From the NCBI GenBank assembly GCA_937895305.1, contig CALAXS010000038.1:1-6514 (forward strand): 6,514 nucleotides of DNA, written 5' to 3'. Of the stretch, positions 6,452-6,514 are shown one piece after another. Position 1 is the first letter of the stretch. Every line of letters starts with the position of its first letter. The notes below the pieces were generated by a model. The model saw only the letters and a list, made by a program, of their open reading frames with translations, was not told where the DNA came from and ran no database searches. The position numbers and the translations under genes are program-made. Source of the DNA: an uncultured bacterium. GTDB taxonomy: Bacteria; Hydrogenedentota; Hydrogenedentia; Hydrogenedentales; JAEUWI01.

Positions 6452-6480
6452 TTGCACCCTTTCATGGGAATTGCTATACT
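6452..6480 (+). promoter_or_regulatory. Candidate rightward extended -10 promoter
   Basis: TTGCAC at 6452-6457 is followed after 17 bases by TATACT at 6475-6480 (five of six consensus bases), preceded by TGC, the extended -10 TGn motif. The start would be near 6487, aimed at a gene beyond the right edge. A second rightward pair with 17-base spacing, TTGGGT (6480-6485) and TACAAT (6503-6508), overlaps it. The -35 matches are poor (three of six), so the extended -10 carries most of the weight. A divergent gene is inferred, not seen. Confidence 0.4.
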
Positions 6481-6496
6481 TGGGTGCATATTCCCA
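6453..6496. repeat. Two interleaved 7-bp inverted repeats over the rightward promoter
   Basis: TGCACCC (6453-6459) pairs with GGGTGCA (6482-6488), and TGGGAAT (6465-6471) pairs with ATTCCCA (6490-6496). Both are perfect and their arms alternate, so the two hairpins exclude each other as simple stems. They span the predicted -35 to start region of the rightward promoter, which suggests operator sites. Chance occurrence of one seven-base pair is not rare; two interleaved ones over a promoter are more notable. Confidence 0.35.
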
Positions 6497-6514
6497 CAGA
6501 GATACAATAGGTTG

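Larger units (their letters stand above)
6206..6514. other. Gene-free region upstream of fliW
   Basis: No convincing gene lies in these 309 bases. Complete frames on either strand are 30 codons or shorter. Two frames stay open to the right edge: a minus-strand frame ending in TGA at 6380-6382 and a plus-strand frame from ATG 6432. Neither gives a recognisable peptide. The region holds the candidate fliW promoter, a GCGCAT dyad, and a cluster of promoter-like and inverted-repeat sequence at 6452-6496. It is probably a regulatory region between fliW and a gene beyond the right edge, whose direction is unknown. Confidence 0.6.

Noticed and set aside
6453..6496. RNA pseudoknot or riboswitch from the interleaved repeats
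   Set aside because: The loop sizes (5, 10 and 1 bases) do not fit a classical H-type pseudoknot, and the segment overlaps the promoter instead of lying fully downstream of its start.
6432..6514. Plus-strand frame from ATG 6432 (MAKDLGGCTL...) open to the right edge, with AGGT six bases upstream
   Set aside because: Only 27 codons are visible, the peptide is not recognisable, and a better rightward promoter lies inside it. It could be the start of a gene, but the window cannot show this.
6380..6514. Minus-strand frame open from the right edge to TGA at 6380-6382
   Set aside because: The 44 codons give no recognisable end of a protein (not FlgL-like), and another minus frame is open for about 30 codons as well, so the openness is weak evidence.
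6206..6514. Sigma54 promoter (GG-N10-GC)
   Set aside because: On both strands the GG and GC pairs examined were at the wrong spacing or lacked the flanking consensus bases.
1..6514. tRNA, rRNA, CRISPR array, insertion sequence
   Set aside because: I saw no cloverleaf, rRNA-like segment, regularly spaced direct repeats or transposase motifs on either strand.

Overview
The window carries five protein genes, all read leftward on the minus strand and packed into what looks like one operon: fliW, csrA, an unrecognised 208-residue protein, an 1103-residue multi-domain glycosyltransferase/methyltransferase/TPR protein, and a CgeB-type glycosyltransferase that runs off the left edge. The FliW-CsrA pair marks a flagellated bacterium that controls flagellin synthesis through the FliW/CsrA partner switch. 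The sequence does not settle the phylum. The CgeB-type proteins resemble ones I associate with Desulfovibrio-like bacteria, but Planctomycetes, Hydrogenedentes and similar lineages remain possible.

Layout from the operon start (right) to left: a 309-base stretch without a gene (6206-6514) holds a plausible fliW promoter, a GCGCAT dyad just upstream of it and, near the right edge, an extended -10 promoter pointing right with two interleaved inverted repeats. fliW (6205-5729) overlaps csrA (5748-5524) by 20 bases. A 49-base gap with a short hairpin leads to the 208-residue gene (5474-4848), whose TGA stop shares its A with the ATG of the large gene (4848-1537). Seven bases later the last gene starts (1529, leftward, incomplete).

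The last gene is easy to miss. Because it has no stop inside the window, the longest complete frame in positions 1-1500 is a 487-codon plus-strand frame, which is only its codon-aligned antisense shadow. The minus-strand reading gives 509 uninterrupted codons with strong CgeB-family motifs.

Working model (inference): FliW and CsrA set the level of flagellin translation, and the co-transcribed enzymes build or attach a glycan, most likely on flagellin. The large protein combines a GT4-like module, a CgeB-like module, a SAM methyltransferase and a TPR tail, so transfer, capping by methylation and substrate docking could sit on one chain. GGA motifs around the fliW start suggest that CsrA may also control its own operon.
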